Shown piece after piece: positions 7,039-10,414 of a stretch of DNA of 10,414 nt. The position numbers and the translations under genes are program-made. This stretch comes from Minisyncoccota bacterium (GTDB taxonomy: Bacteria > Verrucomicrobiota > Lentisphaeria > Oligosphaerales > MVZH01): the NCBI GenBank assembly GCA_021734725.1, contig JAIPIM010000133.1, positions 1 through 10,414 of the forward strand, written 5' to 3'. The notes below the pieces were generated by a model, which worked only from the letters and a program-made list of their open reading frames with translations, searched no databases and was not told the origin of the DNA. How positions within the stretch are numbered: the stretch's first letter is position 1; each line of letters begins with the position of its first letter.

Positions 7039-7773
7039 ATGAAAAGAAATGCGGATACGAAGCGTGTCTGCCGGATCGAGCTCCCGCGAAAAACATTCAC
7101 GTTGATTGAGTTACTGGTTGTGATTGCGATTATCGCGGTACTCGCCTCGCTGTTGCTGCCGGCCCTGCGCACGGCCAGAGAACGGGCGCGCAGCATTGCC
7201 TGCATGAGCAATCTGCGCCAGGCCGGGCTCACGGCAACGCTGTATACACTCGATTACGGGTGCTGGCCAGCCCACTCCAGTTACAGTTTGTCGCCATGGC
7301 GAATGCTTTCGGATGGCGACTACCTGGCGGACCTGCATATTCTGGACTGCCCCGCGGACGCGACTCGGACGCCGGGACAACGCAGCGGCATTTACCCCTA
7401 TTCCTGGACGCAGGGAATAAACAGATCCTATGTCATTAACGTGAACGCCGGTCTGTTCCGGGGCCCCCTCCCGCAAAGCCTCTTTTTCTACCCCTATTCC
7501 CCCGAGGACTCGGATCACCCGGCGTGGGATGCCATGATTTTCGACTTTGAAAACGGCGTGACAACCAGCAATGCCTACTATTACGGCTACGAGTACTTCA
7601 GCAATGCCTGGGGGGAAGTGTCGTACTTCGATTTTGCCGGGCGTCATCAGGGTCGAATCAATATTCTCGCGGGCGATGGACACGTCGGCAATCTGGACTT
7701 GTTGAACTCAACCCCGGCAGCACCGGGAAAATGGGATGGTACCCCTACAGGGAATGCATACGAAACTCGATAA
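7039..7773 (+). CDS. Prepilin-type N-terminal cleavage/methylation protein with H-X9-DG motif
   Basis: This 244-residue protein starts at ATG 7039, supported by GAGG at 7029-7032; the frame extends upstream to 6979 without a better site. A type IV prepilin-like leader is present: basic residues up to RK, then FTLIELLVVIAIIAVLA from residue 20, with the conserved Glu at position 5 of the mature protein. The residue before the cut is Thr (RKT|F) instead of the usual Gly. The globular part has a Y/W-rich middle and ends with GRHQGRINILAGDGHVGNLD. H203, nine residues, then D213-G214 fits the H-X9-DG motif of prepilin-processing-associated proteins, which are abundant in Planctomycetes and Lentisphaerae. 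It is probably inserted in the inner membrane by its N-terminal helix and processed by a prepilin peptidase. Its job is unknown; a link to type II secretion-like assemblies or the glycan locus is inference. No pilus assembly genes are adjacent. Confidence 0.92.
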   Translation: MKRNADTKRVCRIELPRKTFTLIELLVVIAIIAVLASLLLPALRTARERARSIACMSNLRQAGLTATLYTLDYGCWPAHSSYSLSPWRMLSDGDYLADLHILDCPADATRTPGQRSGIYPYSWTQGINRSYVINVNAGLFRGPLPQSLFFYPYSPEDSDHPAWDAMIFDFENGVTTSNAYYYGYEYFSNAWGEVSYFDFAGRHQGRINILAGDGHVGNLDLLNSTPAAPGKWDGTPTGNAYETR

Positions 7774-7794
7774 AGGAGGAAAGCGATGGGATAA
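7772..7794 (+). promoter_or_regulatory. Strong Shine-Dalgarno site followed by a two-codon ORF
   Basis: AAAGGAGGA at 7772-7780 overlaps the TAA stop of the pilin-like gene and stands five bases before ATG 7786, which is followed by GGA and TAA. The result is a near-perfect initiation site for only Met-Gly. It may be a leader/stalling peptide, a relic of a lost gene start, or chance. A very similar cassette occurs 106 bases downstream. Confidence 0.4.
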
Positions 7795-7877
7795 CCATAA
7801 ATAGGAGTTCTTGAACTGGAGCACAAAGATTTTGGACAGAGAGAACGAAAAGCCCACTGAGCAACAAGTGAAAAGAC

Positions 7878-7894
7878 AAAGGAGGATAGTGATG
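7878..7894 (+). promoter_or_regulatory. Second strong Shine-Dalgarno site with ATG in frame with the PEP-CTERM gene
   Basis: AAAGGAGGA at 7878-7886 is followed after TAGTG by ATG 7892. This ATG is exactly 31 codons upstream of, and in frame with, the ATG at 7985 chosen for the PEP-CTERM protein. The Shine-Dalgarno match here is better than that of the chosen start (GGGAG at 7973-7977). Starting here would add a polar extension in front of the signal peptide. Confidence 0.45.
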
Positions 7895-7984
7895 ACGACA
7901 ATGGAACCGAATCTTGTTGGGACTGGCGGAGTTGATAATGGCATGCTGCGTAAAACACAAACTAATCAATCAGGGAGAAAAACA

Positions 7985-8662
7985 ATGAAGAACATCATGT
8001 ACACAATCTGTTTGACCATGGGACTGCTGGCTTTGGCCGGCGGCGTGGCGAATGCCGACATTATCTATCAATACGAGTTGGACGCGTCCATCGCCGGTTA
8101 CCAGGACACTTCGGGCGATATCGGTTTCGATTCATCTACAGCCCCTTGGTACGGCAAAGACCTTGCCGTGGGAATCGGTATTTACGACAAGCAGTCGTGG
8201 GCCAAGTACGACATTCCGGCGTTCCCAGGCGAGAGGATTGTCGAAGTGAGGCTGCATGTCGATGATATTGTGCAACATACCAGCGGAAATAGCTCTGGCT
8301 GGCGAGCATACTTTTCGCCGGACAATGTCTGGACCGCGGCAGACATAGCGAGCGAACACACGGTAGATGGGAGCACCGCTACCACTCTGATAGGCTGGAG
8401 TAATTCGCAGAGCTACCCTTACAATGCACGGGCGGCAATCACCCATTGGTTCTCGAATCCCAATGCCTTGCAGGGGCAGCAACTGACCGTCAGATACAAC
8501 GGAATCGGTGGCGGCGGCAATCGGGCCGATTCAGCCTGGGCAGACGGGACTCTGATCATTCGAACGGTGCCGGAACCCGGTGCGCTGGCCCTGCTGGCAG
8601 CAGGGAGCGGGCTGATCTTGGTTTGCCGTCGGGTACGGTTCAGCGCGCGAGCCAAAAAGTAG
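7985..8662 (+). CDS. Exported PEP-CTERM protein with a DNRLRE/CBM96-like beta-sandwich
   Basis: This 225-residue protein has a signal peptide (KNIMYTICLTMGLLALAGG, probable cut after VANA at residue 24). It ends with a textbook PEP-CTERM tail: VPEPG at 195-199, hydrophobic 200-214, and a basic end RRVRFSARAKK. PEP-CTERM tails are recognised by exosortases, which sort proteins to the cell surface or matrix of Gram-negative, exopolysaccharide-producing bacteria; none is visible in this window. The middle (SWAKYDIPAFPGERIVEVRLHV at 71-92, then WTAADIASEHT and a final beta strand) resembles DNRLRE/CBM96-like domains, as does the N-terminal domain of the DUF4838 protein. The start at 7985 follows GGGAG at 7973-7977 and puts the signal peptide at the N terminus. 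The frame is open back to 7805, so upstream starts are possible. Probable role: small secreted surface or matrix protein; ligand unknown. Confidence 0.9.
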   Translation: MKNIMYTICLTMGLLALAGGVANADIIYQYELDASIAGYQDTSGDIGFDSSTAPWYGKDLAVGIGIYDKQSWAKYDIPAFPGERIVEVRLHVDDIVQHTSGNSSGWRAYFSPDNVWTAADIASEHTVDGSTATTLIGWSNSQSYPYNARAAITHWFSNPNALQGQQLTVRYNGIGGGGNRADSAWADGTLIIRTVPEPGALALLAAGSGLILVCRRVRFSARAKK

Positions 8663-8791
8663 GTGTCGGAAAAATACAGAAACCGCAACACGGTATGCGA
8701 AGCGAGACAACACCCGCTCCAGGATGAGTGCCTCCCGGAAGTGGTCTGTCCCGAACAGCACTAAGATAAGAGCCTGAAAGCGGAGATTTTA

Positions 8792-8870
8792 GTGTAGGAG
8801 TAGGGGTAAGAGTAAAAGGTGGGGAAGAGCGGATCCTCGTACTCCTGCTCGTACACATAATCATACACGC
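8792..8870. repeat. Degenerate GTANGA hexamer array arranged as an inverted repeat
   Basis: The left arm 8792-8814 reads as GTAGGA, GTAGGG, GTAAGA, GTAAAA-type units. The right arm 8834-8856 is its inverse complement with 18 of 23 positions matching; read on the minus strand it gives GTACGA, GCAGGA, GTACGA units and continues with TTATGT and GTATGA up to about 8870. The loop is 19 bases (8815-8833). It combines a six-base period with dyad symmetry in an intergenic region, so it is either a simple-sequence repeat that expanded in both orientations or a structured element. The function is unknown. Confidence 0.6.
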
Positions 8871-8968
8871 AGATCTGTCAGGCTCGTGTCGCTCAACGCT
8901 GCATGCGCTTCCACGTGGGGTTTTGCAACACCCTCTGGTTATTATCTCTGAATGGCGGTTTTAAAGGC

Positions 8969-8998
8969 TGGACAAATTCGGAAGATATGACACATTAT
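8969..8998 (+). promoter_or_regulatory. Candidate promoter of grpE-dnaJ
   Basis: TGGACA at 8969-8974 (five of six -35 positions) and CATTAT at 8993-8998 (four of six -10 positions) are separated by 18 bases in an AT-rich stretch, predicting a leader of about 80 bases. The match is moderate and other placements are possible. Confidence 0.3.
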
Positions 8999-9085
8999 GT
9001 AGTTTTGGGTTCGTGCGGACAGCGTATGCACGGATTTTTTCGCACTAATACATTGAATCATTATCAAAATGGTTACGAACTGACT

Positions 9086-9724
9086 ATGGCAACGCGCAAG
9101 AAGAAGCAACGGAAGGGGCAGTCGGACGCCGCGGAAGCAGTGGACCAGCAAGCGCGGGCGAAGGCCGAGGCCGGCGCAAAGGACGCGGCGGACCAACCGG
9201 TCGAGCCGGAGGTCATGCCGCCGGAGGAGACGGAGGCGGCCGAAGCAGCAGCCCCGGGCGATGAACTCCAGAAGATGCTGGATGAAACCAACGAAAAGTA
9301 TGTCCGGGCCAAGGCGGAGTTGGAAAACTACCGCAAGCGCGTGCAACGCGAGTTCGGTGAGATCCGGGACTATACAAAAGCCAATACCGTGCAGGAATTT
9401 TTCTCGGTATTCGACCATTTTCAGATGGCCATGAACCACGTGGGAGAGAACCCGGACGTGGAGACCCTGAAGCAGGGCATGGATATGATCCTCACGGAGT
9501 TCCGACGCACGTTCGAAGCTCTGGGGGTGCAACCGGTCGACGCCGAAGGGAAGGACTTCGATCCCAACGAACACGAAGCTGTCTCTCACGAGTCGTCGGA
9601 CACGGTCCCGGAAGGGAAAGTGCTGCGTCAGTGGAAATGCGGCTATCGTATGGGGGACCGTCTGTTGCGGCCCGCAACGGTTATTGTCAGCAGTGGTCCG
9701 GAAGAAGAAAACGACGATGAATGA
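9086..9724 (+). CDS. grpE: Nucleotide exchange factor GrpE
   Basis: GrpE is the dimeric cochaperone that releases ADP from DnaK in the cytoplasm. The 212-residue protein has a Lys-rich start, an Ala/Glu-rich disordered N-terminal segment to about residue 60, and a long helical/coiled-coil region (LDETNEKYVRAKAELENYRK, then RVQREFGEIRDYTK). The C-terminal beta domain carries the family hallmarks FDPNEHEAVSHESSDTVPEG, then VLRQWKCGYRMGDRLLRPATV. The ATG at 9086 was chosen because GrpE-like sequence begins after it; the frame is open for 61 more codons upstream without family resemblance. No good Shine-Dalgarno site precedes it (GTTACGAACTGACT). dnaJ follows after 52 bases, a common arrangement. 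hrcA and dnaK are not in the window, and no CIRCE site was found, so heat-shock control here is not evident. Confidence 0.95.
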   Translation: MATRKKKQRKGQSDAAEAVDQQARAKAEAGAKDAADQPVEPEVMPPEETEAAEAAAPGDELQKMLDETNEKYVRAKAELENYRKRVQREFGEIRDYTKANTVQEFFSVFDHFQMAMNHVGENPDVETLKQGMDMILTEFRRTFEALGVQPVDAEGKDFDPNEHEAVSHESSDTVPEGKVLRQWKCGYRMGDRLLRPATVIVSSGPEEENDDE

Positions 9725-9776
9725 CACCGGTTCGACACGTTGGAACAGCCGGAAAACTCAGCAGTAAAGCAGATTC

Positions 9777-10414
9777 ATGGCACGAGATTATTACGACATC
9801 CTAGGAGTCAAGCGCTCCGCTTCTCAGGACGACATCAAGAAAGCTTATCGGAAGCTTGCGCTCAAGTACCATCCGGACAAGAATCCAGGCGACAAAGAGG
9901 CCGAGGAGAAGTTCAAGGAAGCGTCTGAAGCTTACGAAGTTTTAAGCGATACCGAGAAGCGCAAACGCTACGATCAATTCGGTCACGAAGCCTATACGCA
10001 GGCCGGTCGCGGCGGAGCGCCGCACGCCGATCCCTTCGATATATTCAGCCAGGTGTTCGGTGGTGGCGCCGCCGGTGGCGGCAGTATTTTCGATACCTTT
10101 TTCGGTGGCGGCCAGGCGCGCACGGGACCGCGGGCCGGTGCCGACCTGCGATACGACCTGGAGATTCCGTTCGAAGACGCTGTTTTCGGGGCCGACCGGA
10201 CGGTGGACATTCCGCGTACGGTGAACTGCGAAACCTGCGGCGGTTCCGGATGTAAACCGGGGACCAGTGCGCAACGGTGTTCTCACTGCGGCGGTACGGG
10301 GCAGGTGACCATGGCCCAGGGGTTTTTCAGTATCCGTCAGACCTGTCCCTACTGCAATGGCGCGGGCGAGACATGCCAAACTCCCTGCCCGGATTGCCGC
10401 GGCCAGGGGCAGGT
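9777..10414 (+). CDS. dnaJ: Chaperone DnaJ (Hsp40), 3' end outside window
   Basis: DnaJ delivers substrates to DnaK and stimulates its ATPase. The first 212 residues are present and open to the right edge. The J domain (ARDYYDILGV at the start, HPD at 32-34, then FKEASEAYEVLSD and KRKRYDQFGH) is complete. A Gly/Phe-rich linker spans about 76-120 (FGGG, FFGGG). Next come the start of the substrate-binding domain and all four zinc-binding CxxCxGxG repeats at 151-158, 168-175, 190-197 and 204-211. This is therefore a canonical type I DnaJ with only the C-terminal domain missing. The ATG at 9777 gives the expected MARDYYDILG start; the ribosome-binding site is weak. It probably shares a transcript with grpE. 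Confidence 0.97.
   Translation, partial: MARDYYDILGVKRSASQDDIKKAYRKLALKYHPDKNPGDKEAEEKFKEASEAYEVLSDTEKRKRYDQFGHEAYTQAGRGGAPHADPFDIFSQVFGGGAAGGGSIFDTFFGGGQARTGPRAGADLRYDLEIPFEDAVFGADRTVDIPRTVNCETCGGSGCKPGTSAQRCSHCGGTGQVTMAQGFFSIRQTCPYCNGAGETCQTPCPDCRGQGQ

Larger units (their letters stand above)
8663..9085. other. Noncoding stretch between the PEP-CTERM gene and grpE
   Basis: This 423-base gap has no convincing gene. Its first part (8663-8790) shows no clear terminator. The middle carries the hexamer inverted repeat at 8792-8870. The last part holds a candidate grpE promoter. I saw no CIRCE element (TTAGCACTC-N9-GAGTGCTAA) and no clear sigma-32 promoter. The frame of grpE is open back to at least 8903, but the extra residues do not resemble GrpE. 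Confidence 0.6.

Noticed and set aside
8792..8870. CRISPR array
   Set aside because: The unit is only six bases with no spacers and no cas genes; it is a degenerate simple repeat.
8903..9085. 61-codon extension of GrpE
   Set aside because: No GrpE resemblance, and it runs through the AT-rich stretch that probably holds the promoter. The Lys-rich start at 9086 is typical of the family.
8942..9727. 261-codon open frame on the minus strand
   Set aside because: It is antisense to grpE, which is unmistakable. The translation is a run of Leu/Arg/His-rich sequence without motifs.

Overview
The window looks like a chromosome segment from the Planctomycetes-Verrucomicrobia-Chlamydiae superphylum, most likely Kiritimatiellota, Lentisphaerota or a close relative. 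This is inferred from gene content, not from a marker gene: sugar-sensing LacI- and GntR-type regulators, a large exported DUF4838 protein, a stand-alone prepilin-like protein with an H-X9-DG motif, and a PEP-CTERM protein occur together. The sequence is moderately GC-rich, with AT-rich intergenic control regions.

Layout. (1) Positions 1-395, minus strand: the start of a LacI-family repressor gene that runs off the left edge. (2) Positions 396-584: a divergent control region with a TTGACA promoter and LacI-type operator for the minus-strand gene, and a GGTAAGTTACC palindrome on the side of the plus-strand gene. (3) Positions 585-1655: a GntR-type regulator with a periplasmic-binding-protein-like sensor domain (AraR-like). 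(4) Positions 1737-4979: a 1080-residue secreted multidomain protein with a CBM96/DNRLRE-like domain, a GH67/GH20-type N-domain, DUF4838, and a CBM9/DOMON-like tail. (5) Positions 5077-6861: a 594-residue protein without a signal peptide and of unknown function, probably helical toroid plus beta domain. (6) Positions 7039-7773: a type IV pilin-like H-X9-DG protein. (7) Positions 7985-8662: a small exported PEP-CTERM protein. (8) Positions 8663-9085: a noncoding stretch with a degenerate GTANGA hexamer array folded as an inverted repeat, then a candidate promoter. (9) Positions 9086-9724 and 9777 to the right edge: grpE and dnaJ.

Working model (inference): positions 1 to about 8660 form a carbohydrate-utilisation or surface-glycan module. 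Two sugar-responsive regulators would control a secreted glycan-binding or glycan-cleaving protein and a cytoplasmic partner. The pilin-like and PEP-CTERM proteins would be surface or matrix components. The grpE-dnaJ pair is core chaperone machinery that acts with DnaK and marks the end of the accessory block. I found no CRISPR array, tRNA, rRNA, transposase or phage gene. The most unusual noncoding features are the hexamer inverted repeat at 8792-8870, the duplicated AAAGGAGGA-N5-ATG initiation cassette at 7772-7894, and a 13-bp hairpin at 6917-6958.
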